DNA of 5,088 nt, from assembly GCA_004195335.1 (NCBI GenBank), contig SDWK01000208.1, positions 1-5,088 on the forward strand, given 5' to 3'. Below are positions 1-4,392 of this stretch, one piece after another. The DNA comes from Shewanella sp. (GTDB lineage Bacteria > Pseudomonadota > Gammaproteobacteria > Enterobacterales > Shewanellaceae). The notes under the pieces are model-generated. The model ran no database searches, was not told the DNA's origin, and saw only the letters and a program-made list of their open reading frames with translations. How positions within the stretch are numbered: position 1 is the stretch's first letter; the number at the start of each line of letters is the position of its first letter. The position numbers were made by a program, and so were the translations under genes.

Positions 1-19
1 AGATGTGTATAAGAGACAG
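1..19. other. Sequencing adapter remnant (Nextera / Tn5 mosaic end)
   Basis: The first 19 bases, AGATGTGTATAAGAGACAG, are identical to the Tn5 mosaic-end sequence used in Nextera library adapters. They are joined directly to the plsX coding sequence. Read on the minus strand, the PlsX protein follows the family up to its Thr-Val-Pro and then turns into adapter-encoded residues. This is a library artefact left at a contig or read end, not a biological transposon end. The final G at position 19 also fits the plsX proline codon, so the exact junction is uncertain by one base. Confidence 0.95.
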
Positions 20-84
20 GGCACTGTGATGCGGGGGCCAAAATCGCCCCCCATCGCATCTAACGCAAGCGTCAGATTAGTCAT
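20..84 (-). CDS. plsX: Phosphate acyltransferase PlsX, N-terminal fragment (cut by contig end)
   Basis: Only the first 21 codons and two bases of the next are present. The translation begins [20 protein letters not shown], and the LALDxMGGDFGP signature is the start of PlsX in gammaproteobacteria (E. coli begins MTRLTLALDVMGGDFGP). PlsX is a peripheral membrane enzyme that converts acyl-ACP and phosphate to acyl-phosphate, the donor PlsY uses for glycerol-3-phosphate in phospholipid synthesis. The remaining roughly 320 residues lie off the window. The ATG is 15 bp beyond the rpmF stop and has no recognisable Shine-Dalgarno sequence, so translation may be coupled to rpmF (inference). The GC-rich inverted repeat at 28-60 is made of these codons and should not be read as a terminator. 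Confidence 0.9.
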
Positions 85-99
85 CAAGGCAGCAATAAA

Positions 100-270
100 T
101 TACTTGTTGATAACCTTTTGACCACGGTAAAAACCATCCGCAGTCACGTTATGACGAAGGTGAAGTTCACCACTCGTTGCATCCACTGACAATTGAGGAG
201 TGCTCAATGAATCGTGTGAACGGCGCATTCCGCGCTTTGAACGAGATTTTTTGTTCTTTTGTACAGCCAT
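100..270 (-). CDS. rpmF: 50S ribosomal protein L32
   Basis: This 56-residue basic protein begins [20 protein letters not shown] and ends [11 protein letters not shown]. It aligns along its whole length with E. coli L32 ([20 protein letters not shown] ... HLRHxxTADGxYRGxKVIxK). It is a small structural protein of the large ribosomal subunit near the peptidyl-transferase side. Like the E. coli protein it lacks the Cys pairs of zinc-binding L32 forms. Its ATG lies 17 bp after the yceD stop and is preceded by a good AGGAGA ribosome-binding site, so it is the middle gene of yceD-rpmF-plsX. Length and start match the family exactly. Confidence 0.97.
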   Translation of the reverse strand: MAVQKNKKSRSKRGMRRSHDSLSTPQLSVDATSGELHLRHNVTADGFYRGQKVINK

Positions 271-278
271 TTGACTTG

Positions 279-284
279 TCTCCT
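279..284 (-). promoter_or_regulatory. Ribosome-binding site of rpmF
   Basis: On the minus strand this reads AGGAGA, 8 nt before the rpmF ATG and inside the 17-bp gap after yceD. It is the best Shine-Dalgarno match in this operon. yceD and plsX lack one, which suggests that L32 is translated most efficiently (inference). Confidence 0.8.
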
Positions 285-287
285 AGA

Positions 288-812
288 TTACTTGCTCTTC
301 AGTTTTTCTAACACTGCAAACGGATTTGGACGCTCCTCTTGAGCGGGTTCAATCTCGCCTACTACTATGTCTTGGCTACCCTGTTTGCAACTTTCGTTAG
401 CATGCATGGGTATTAAAGGCATAGCGACTATCAATTCATCTTCAATCAATTGATGCAGACGAACCTCGCCTATTTCATCACACTCAATAGGGTCATACGC
501 ATCCGGGAGCTCATCGATTTCAGCTTCATTCCCACAGGGACTAAAGTTGAAGTCGACCGTAACCTCAGTGGTAAATAGTGTCATGCAACGTTGACAATCC
601 AGAGTGAGCTCCGTCACAGCCTTCCCCTTGAGGTAGACTATCCCCTGTATATCTACGCCACATTCCAACGACACTGTCACATCGGAACAGTCGCCGGCAC
701 ATAACTCATTCAATCTTTTTAATTGCCTATGGGGGATCACACCTTCATAAGAAAGCTGACCCGCCGAAGCGCGTATTGGATCAAGTGAAACCGGTATCTT
801 TACTGTTTGCAT
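288..812 (-). CDS. yceD: YceD, DUF177 family 23S rRNA accumulation protein
   Basis: This 174-residue protein matches E. coli YceD (173 aa) from the first residues (MQxVKxPxxLDPxR) to the tail (PNPFAVLxxLK). Other shared features are the CxxC pair LDCQRC (Cys73, Cys76), the stretch LPDAYDPIE (102-110), and the acidic/hydrophobic motif IEDELIVAMPLIPMH (123-137). DUF177 proteins are needed for normal 23S rRNA levels, so the role is in large-subunit assembly in the cytoplasm; the molecular mechanism is not settled. The gene is the first of an operon with rpmF and plsX and is divergent from yceF, as in E. coli. The start codon is fixed by the conserved N-terminus. No Shine-Dalgarno sequence precedes it, and a strong -10 box ends only 11 bp upstream. 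Confidence 0.93.
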   Translation of the reverse strand: MQTVKIPVSLDPIRASAGQLSYEGVIPHRQLKRLNELCAGDCSDVTVSLECGVDIQGIVYLKGKAVTELTLDCQRCMTLFTTEVTVDFNFSPCGNEAEIDELPDAYDPIECDEIGEVRLHQLIEDELIVAMPLIPMHANESCKQGSQDIVVGEIEPAQEERPNPFAVLEKLKSK

Positions 813-823
813 AAGGCGCGCAT

Positions 824-850
824 ATTATAGTTTGAAATCCTCAGAGTCAA
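824..850 (-). promoter_or_regulatory. Predicted sigma-70 promoter of the yceD-rpmF-plsX operon
   Basis: On the minus strand there is a perfect -10 box TATAAT (829-824) and a near-consensus -35 box TTGACT (850-845), separated by 15 bp, slightly short of the optimum 17. The segment between the -10 box and the ATG is ATGCGCGCCTT, a GC-rich discriminator of the type found at growth-rate or stringently controlled promoters. With the usual 6-8 nt to the start site, the transcript would begin only about 4-5 nt before the yceD ATG. The promoter call is from sequence only; stringent control is an inference from the discriminator and the ribosomal cargo. Confidence 0.7.
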
Positions 851-906
851 AGGAAAATTTGCCATCTTTAAATAAGAAGGTAAATCAACCACACATTCTG
901 ACCCTA

Positions 907-935
907 AAAATTAACATAGATGGATTGTTAATTTT
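907..935. repeat. Perfect 10-bp inverted repeat (AT-rich hairpin or operator)
   Basis: AAAATTAACA (907-916) and TGTTAATTTT (926-935) are exact reverse complements separated by 9 nt. The stem is AT-rich. It could be a dyad operator for a dimeric regulator controlling one or both divergent genes, or a weak hairpin. Lacking a GC-rich stem, it is not a typical intrinsic terminator. It lies about 57 bp upstream of the yceD -35 box. Confidence 0.5.
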
Positions 936-960
936 ACCCAAGCTACCAGATTTACTCAAG

Positions 961-1002
961 TAGCCCATGCTTAAAATAGAAGCGGTTGTGCACCTTGGGC
1001 TA
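961..1002. repeat. Inverted repeat in the yceD-yceF intergenic region
   Basis: TAGCCCA (961-967) pairs with TGGGCTA (996-1002), and the stem continues as TGC (968-970) with GCA (990-992) across a 3-nt bulge. The loop is about 19 nt. There is no following T-run on either strand, so a terminator is unlikely. It might be part of a structured 5' leader of yceF or a remnant of a repetitive element; the sequence does not decide. Confidence 0.35.
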
Positions 1003-1149
1003 TAGAAATATCGAAAGAGAGTGATGTTCAACCTGAAATGAAGTAAAACTGCCACTCAAATTAACTCTCTCAGGTACTCAATCTTAGCTAATTGTGAAAA
1101 AATCACCTCACAGACAATACCCACTCTTATCTTCAGGAACACATTATTT

Positions 1150-1740
1150 ATGTCATCTCAGATTATTTTAGCTTCTACCTCACCATATCGAAAAGAGATA
1201 CTGTCAAAGCTAGGCATTCCATTTTGTTGTTGCTCACCAGATATCGATGAAACTCCATTCAAGGAAGAAGCACCGGAAGCACATGTTGTTCGATTAGCGA
1301 AAGAGAAAGCGAAAGCTGGAGCAAGGTTATTTACACAAGGTCTGGTGATAGGTTCCGATCAGGTGGCCGTTATTAATGGCAATATAGTTGGCAAACCATT
1401 AAACCATGAAGCAGCGGTGTCACAGTTAACGTCGGCGTCGAACCAAGTAATCACCTTTTATACGGGTATCGCACTACACAATATCACCACCGATGTGTGC
1501 GAAGTCCGATGCGAAACGTTTCGGGTTCATTTTAGAGCGTTAACCACTGCGCAAATTGAATACTATCTGCAGCGCGAGCAGCCATATTTTTGCGCTGGTA
1601 GCTTTAAATGTGAAGGCTTAGGCATTGCCTTGTTTAATCAATTAGAGGGGAAAGACCCCAACACGTTAATTGGACTGCCCTTGATAACCCTCATCGATAT
1701 GCTTTCACGTCAAGGTTATGTGGTCTTGGAGCATCATTGA
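1150..1740 (+). CDS. yceF: YceF, Maf-family m7GTP pyrophosphatase
   Basis: This 196-residue Maf-family nucleotide pyrophosphatase most closely resembles E. coli YceF (194 aa). Family motifs in order: the substrate-binding loop LASTSPYRKEIL (7-18), DETP (33-36), GSDQV (68-72, with Asp70 the likely catalytic/metal residue), GKPL (81-84), TFYTG (102-106), AGSFKCEGLG (149-158), and DPNTLIGLPL (169-178). GSDQ and AGSFKxEG distinguish the YceF group from the dTTP/UTP-specific Maf/YhdE group. YceF enzymes hydrolyse modified nucleotides, preferentially 7-methyl-GTP, to the monophosphate and pyrophosphate, keeping them out of nucleic acids. The gene is divergent from yceD, as in E. coli. The ATG has a modest AGGA 11 nt upstream and matches the family N-terminus. 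A CCC run at 26-28 (FCCCS) is a minor peculiarity. Confidence 0.95.
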   Translation: MSSQIILASTSPYRKEILSKLGIPFCCCSPDIDETPFKEEAPEAHVVRLAKEKAKAGARLFTQGLVIGSDQVAVINGNIVGKPLNHEAAVSQLTSASNQVITFYTGIALHNITTDVCEVRCETFRVHFRALTTAQIEYYLQREQPYFCAGSFKCEGLGIALFNQLEGKDPNTLIGLPLITLIDMLSRQGYVVLEHH

Positions 1741-1918
1741 AGGCATCTAAGATAACCATCTCAACTAAGTCGAGTCCTGTGTTAGCCATATTCATCTTTA
1801 AGACTAAAAAGTCAAACAAGGAAGAATTTCACCATAGCCACTACAATAAGTTAACTGAGGAGGACTTATCTCCTCTCAATGGTAACAAGCGTAAGTGTTG
1901 TGTCGACAAGGAGGTCTT
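1741..1918. other. Non-coding stretch between yceF and the MITE-like element
   Basis: I see no supported gene here. A TTG-initiated reading frame (1737-1934) overlaps the yceF stop, but it has no ribosome-binding site or recognisable sequence and ends inside the repeat, so I do not call it. A small hairpin, GAGGAG (1857-1862) with CTCCTC (1870-1875) around a 7-nt loop, could be a weak terminator for yceF, but no T-run follows. Together with the repeat element and a 25-bp leader, this makes 467 bp between yceF and the cyclase gene with no supported gene. Confidence 0.6.
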
Positions 1919-1934
1919 ATACCAATCGGTATAA
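1919..1934 (+). repeat. Left terminal inverted repeat of element A
   Basis: The sequence is ATACCAATCGGTATAA. It is itself nearly palindromic: with flanking bases, CTTATACC (1916-1923) and GGTATAAG (1928-1935) are perfect complements around AATC. One forward frame reads TAC CAA TCG GTA TAA, so an insertion in that frame gives the host gene the ending Tyr-Gln-Ser-Val-stop. Confidence 0.85.
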
Positions 1935-2053
1935 GAAAGTGGTCTACTCAGAGTTTTTTGGGCAAACTAATTCAAGGTGAATGGATGAGAGAATGGTGAT
2001 CCCTTTTGAAGTCATTCAACAAAGAAGTAGGCAGCCCAAAACACTCCTGAAAG

Positions 2054-2151
2054 GCGAGTTTTAGCGCTTCTTATGCTGTGTTAACGAGCTTAAACGTAGA
2101 ATAACTATGTCCTTCACTCGTTGCCTTGCCTCAGAAGCGCTAAATTCTCGC
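2054..2151. repeat. Nested hairpin in the right half of element A
   Basis: Three inverted repeats are nested around one centre. The outer arms are GCGAGTTTTAGCGCTTCT (2054-2071) and the matching AGAAGCGCTAAATTCTCGC (2133-2151), with one or two mismatches or bulges. The middle arms are AACGAG (2083-2088) and CTCGTT (2117-2122). The inner arms are ACGTAG (2094-2099) and CTATGT (2105-2110), with one G-T pair and a 5-nt AATAA loop. A transcript from either strand could fold into a long irregular stem of about 98 nt. This part is absent from copy B. Whether it is transcribed cannot be told from the sequence. Confidence 0.65.
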
Positions 2152-2166
2152 TGAGCGATCACATCT

Positions 2167-2182
2167 TTATACCGATTGGTAT
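2167..2182 (-). repeat. Right terminal inverted repeat of element A
   Basis: TTATACCGATTGGTAT is the exact reverse complement of the left terminus at 1919-1934. It ends 25 bp before the ATG of the cyclase gene, so any promoter close to that gene lies within the element. Confidence 0.85.
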
Positions 2183-2207
2183 TACCTACGCTTAACGGAA
2201 ATGGTTG

Positions 2208-3584
2208 ATGACAGATATAGAAGAAGCATTAGCGCTACTCGCAGCTCCTTGTACCGATGAGCGGTTTTTCCAACGCGCCTTAAAAGCACTCGCTCTGGTA
2301 ACGCAGTGTCGGTGGGCGGCATTCGGCAGGCCCTCAGAGCACGAAGGAATGGCTGAGGTCGTTGCCTTTTGTGATGTCAAACACAGTATTCCCGGCTTTG
2401 AGTTCAATCTTAAAGGCTCGCCTTGTGAAACTATTTACCAGCTCAGGTATCCGGATACTCACATTCTTTATCCTAAAGATCTTCAGACGCTATTCCCCAA
2501 CTTTCAACTAATTAAAGATCTAGGTGCAAATAGTTATCAGGCTGAGCTAATACTTGCAGACGATGGCACTCCCATAGGCCACATATTAGTCATGGACACC
2601 GAACCTCAGGCAGACTCAATCAAATCTCGGGAGTTTTTCAGACTGCTGGCACAGAGGATCGGGGTTGAGTATAAAAGGCTGCTCATCTCCCGTGAACTAG
2701 CCTTACATAAACAGATGATCGCCGTTTCAGAGCAGTTTATGTCATTTGTCGATAATAATTACCGCTATCACGTTGTCTCAAAGGGCTACGAGACCCTGTT
2801 TAGTCGCGCCGTGCAGGAGTTCGTAGGTAAAACGGTTGAAGAGATCCATGGAGAGGAAGTATTTAGTCAACATTTAAAACCTCTTTTGGATCGATCATTA
2901 GCGGGTGAAACCATTAACACACAAACTTGGATCCACCCACCTAACAAAAATGCCCCCATATATCTCAATGTTCACCATAACCCCTACTACAGTCAAAGTG
3001 GCGATGTCATTGGAGTCATTATCTCTGCCCATAACATTAGTGAGATCCATGCCGCTAAAGTAGAGATTGAACACTTTGCCAATCACGATCCTCTTACCGG
3101 ATTAGCCAATAGACGGGCATTATTCGAAGCAATTGAACATAAAATTATCGCCCAAAAAGCAGGCCAATTACAGTTAGCCGTTATGTATATTGACTTGGAT
3201 GGATTTAAGCAGATCAACGACAGATTCGGGCACCATCAGGGAGATAAAGTGCTCGTAGACGTTGCCACTCGCATTCAAGATTGCGCAGGCGCCAATGAGC
3301 TTATTTCTCGAATAGGAGGTGATGAATTTGTGGTATTGACAAGTTTTGCCTACGGTCTGCCACAATCCAGCTATCAAGCAAAATTAGAGGCGCTTAGCGA
3401 ACGATTTTTAGTCCAACTGAGAATGAATATTGAAGTAAACGGGCAACACTTGCCAGTAAGCGCCAGTATCGGAAGTTATATTGCAGATGATGACGATAGC
3501 GATCTATCGGCTATCATCTGTAAGGCTGACAAAGCAATGTATAACTCGAAAAAAGCCAAATGTGACATATACCAATCGGTATAA
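2208..3584 (+). CDS. GAF-PAS-GGDEF diguanylate cyclase
   Basis: This 458-residue cytoplasmic protein has no signal peptide or membrane segment. A GAF-like sensor domain (about 5-155) contains a GSPCETIY...HILYPKDLQTLFP segment and the later PIGHILVMD strand. A PAS-like domain (about 172-280) includes EFVGKTVEEI and GDVIGVIISAHNIS, and a short linker follows. The C-terminal GGDEF domain (about 288-455) has HDPLTGLANRRAL, the metal-binding YIDLDGFKQIND (Asp329), FGHHQGDKVL, and intact RIGGDEFVV with GGDEF at 370-374. It should make cyclic di-GMP from two GTP in response to unknown ligands. The usual RxxD inhibitory site is replaced by Gly-Ala-Asn-Glu. I chose the ATG over the TTG one codon upstream; a weak GGAA precedes it. 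The final Tyr-Gln-Ser-Val and stop are encoded by repeat copy B, so the natural C-terminus may be slightly altered. Diguanylate cyclase activity is likely but untested. Confidence 0.9.
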   Translation: MTDIEEALALLAAPCTDERFFQRALKALALVTQCRWAAFGRPSEHEGMAEVVAFCDVKHSIPGFEFNLKGSPCETIYQLRYPDTHILYPKDLQTLFPNFQLIKDLGANSYQAELILADDGTPIGHILVMDTEPQADSIKSREFFRLLAQRIGVEYKRLLISRELALHKQMIAVSEQFMSFVDNNYRYHVVSKGYETLFSRAVQEFVGKTVEEIHGEEVFSQHLKPLLDRSLAGETINTQTWIHPPNKNAPIYLNVHHNPYYSQSGDVIGVIISAHNISEIHAAKVEIEHFANHDPLTGLANRRALFEAIEHKIIAQKAGQLQLAVMYIDLDGFKQINDRFGHHQGDKVLVDVATRIQDCAGANELISRIGGDEFVVLTSFAYGLPQSSYQAKLEALSERFLVQLRMNIEVNGQHLPVSASIGSYIADDDDSDLSAIICKADKAMYNSKKAKCDIYQSV

Positions 3585-3690
3585 GAAAGTGATCTACTCA
3601 GAATGTTTTTGGCAAACTAATTCAAGGCTAATGGATGAAGGAATGGTGCTCCCTTCTGAAGTCATTCAACGCAGAAGTTGATAGCCAAAA
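3569..3690 (+). mobile_element. MITE-like element, truncated copy (B, left half only)
   Basis: This segment aligns without gaps to 1919-2040, with about 16 differences in 122 bp (roughly 87% identity by hand count) and in the same orientation. It has the complete left terminus ATACCAATCGGTATAA but lacks the hairpin half and any right terminal repeat before the phosphatase gene ends at 3742. Its left end overlaps the last 16 bp of the cyclase gene and supplies the TAA stop. The 157 bp between the convergent cyclase and phosphatase stop codons are mostly this repeat. The remaining 51 bp (3691-3741) are purine-rich at first and show no hairpin-plus-T-run terminator. Confidence 0.75.
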
Positions 3691-3741
3691 AGGAAGGGGA
3701 GGAAGAGATAGTCAAAGTAAATTAATATCCCTTCATCAGAT

Positions 3742-4392
3742 TCAATGTCCTAGATGCTGGAGTAACTCTAACGGTGAGCTTATTATCACCTTAGGGTTAG
3801 CTTGCTGCAGTTGCTCAATACCGTGAGCACCATAATCAACCCCTATGGCATCGACACCGGCATTGTTAGCCATATTAAGATCATGTACTGAATCACCAAT
3901 CATGACCGCCTTTTCAGGTCTAATCTTCAGTTCATGAAGCAACTGTAAAATCATCTCAGGGTTAGGTTTACTCTGTGCCTCATCGGCACATCGGCTGGCA
4001 ATGAAGTGAGCGCCTAGCCCTGTCTCCCCCAATACCCGATCCAAACCCGCTCTCGCTTTACCTGTCGCAACGGCAATCTGGTAGCCAATTTGATTCAGCT
4101 GCATTAGCAGTGATTCGACACCATCGAACAGTGGGCTCGGTGTGGTATTGAGTTTGAGATACTGCTGTTTGTAAACTTCAATCATCTCACCGTGGAAGTC
4201 GGAAGTCCCATGGGGGTGAAGTACATTAAGCGCCTCATTCATGGATAAGCCGATGATATCGCGTACAGCTTGCTCTGAAGGCATGGAGACATTCAATGTC
4301 AGTGCCGCCTGTTGCATACAATTGACAATTTTACCGACAGAATCCATTAAGGTTCCATCCCAGTCAAATATCACCAACTCATATTGCTTCAT
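3742..4392 (-). CDS. HAD superfamily phosphatase (phosphoglycolate phosphatase-like, subfamily IA)
   Basis: This 216-residue cytoplasmic hydrolase has all four HAD motifs. Motif I is FDWDGT (nucleophile Asp10, acid/base Asp12). Motif II is VATGKAR (Thr110). Motif III is SKPNP (Lys142). Motif IV is GDSVHD (Asp167, Asp171), which binds magnesium. An alpha-helical cap fits between motifs I and II (about 18-85), as in the Gph/PGMB-like IA group. It should dephosphorylate a small phosphorylated metabolite; the substrate is not identifiable, and phosphoglycolate, pyrophosphate or sugar phosphates are all possible. Its ATG overlaps the rluC stop in an ATGA (4 bp), so the two genes are very likely cotranscribed and translationally coupled. 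Length is normal and nothing appears damaged. Confidence 0.92.
   Translation of the reverse strand: MKQYELVIFDWDGTLMDSVGKIVNCMQQAALTLNVSMPSEQAVRDIIGLSMNEALNVLHPHGTSDFHGEMIEVYKQQYLKLNTTPSPLFDGVESLLMQLNQIGYQIAVATGKARAGLDRVLGETGLGAHFIASRCADEAQSKPNPEMILQLLHELKIRPEKAVMIGDSVHDLNMANNAGVDAIGVDYGAHGIEQLQQANPKVIISSPLELLQHLGH

Larger units (their letters stand above)
813..1149. other. Divergent intergenic region between yceD and yceF
   Basis: This 337-bp stretch holds no convincing open reading frame. It must contain the yceD operon promoter (minus strand) and the yceF promoter (plus strand). The yceD promoter is clear (see 824-850). For yceF I see only weak candidates, such as TTGTGA at 1092-1097 followed 18 nt later by an AATACC-type -10. 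A modest AGGA ribosome-binding site lies at 1135-1138, 11 nt before the yceF ATG. Several inverted repeats are packed into 907-1075. Two are listed separately. The others are AGAGAGT (1016-1022) with ACTCTCT (1064-1070), and ACCTGA (1031-1036) with TCAGGT (1070-1075), which are too far apart or too short to call alone. Confidence 0.7.
1919..2182 (+). mobile_element. MITE-like non-autonomous element, complete copy (A)
   Basis: This 264-bp segment is bounded by 16-bp perfect terminal inverted repeats: ATACCAATCGGTATAA at 1919-1934 and its reverse complement at 2167-2182. Weaker terminal similarity continues inward, with GTGATC/GTGGTC and CTCAG-like words on both ends. It encodes no transposase or plausible protein. 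Its first 122 bp recur at 3569-3690 with 106 of 122 positions identical by hand alignment without gaps. The right half carries a nested hairpin. TTA occurs just outside both ends if the element is taken as TACC...GGTA (1917-1919 and 2182-2184), which may be a 3-bp target duplication. Small size, terminal repeats, no coding capacity and a second copy together support a MITE. I do not know which transposase family moves it. Confidence 0.75.

Noticed and set aside
28..60. GC-rich inverted repeat GATGC...GCATC with a GGGGGC/GCCCCC core, resembling a terminator after rpmF
   Set aside because: On the minus strand these bases are codons 9-19 of plsX ([11 protein letters not shown]). The symmetry follows from the coding sequence, and no T-run follows.
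1092..1107. CRP-like site TGTGA...TCACC upstream of yceF
   Set aside because: The half-sites are separated by 5 bp instead of 6 and the right half is imperfect, so the match is too weak to call.
1857..1875. GAGGAG/CTCCTC hairpin as the yceF terminator
   Set aside because: The stem is only 6 bp and is followed by TCAATGG without a T-run, so it is mentioned only as a weak possibility.
1737..1934. 65-codon reading frame starting with TTG across the yceF stop
   Set aside because: It has a rare start codon, no ribosome-binding site, low-complexity unrecognised sequence, and a stop inside the mobile repeat.
2192..2407. Minus-strand frame of 71 codons opposite the start of the cyclase gene
   Set aside because: It lies almost entirely inside the well-supported GAF-PAS-GGDEF gene on the other strand and has no recognisable family. 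The same holds for the frames at 2898-3086 and 3174-3377.
3481..3826. Two overlapping plus-strand frames (3481-3681 and 3635-3826) around repeat copy B
   Set aside because: They combine out-of-frame cyclase sequence, repeat sequence and antisense of the phosphatase gene. No ribosome-binding site or conserved motif supports them.
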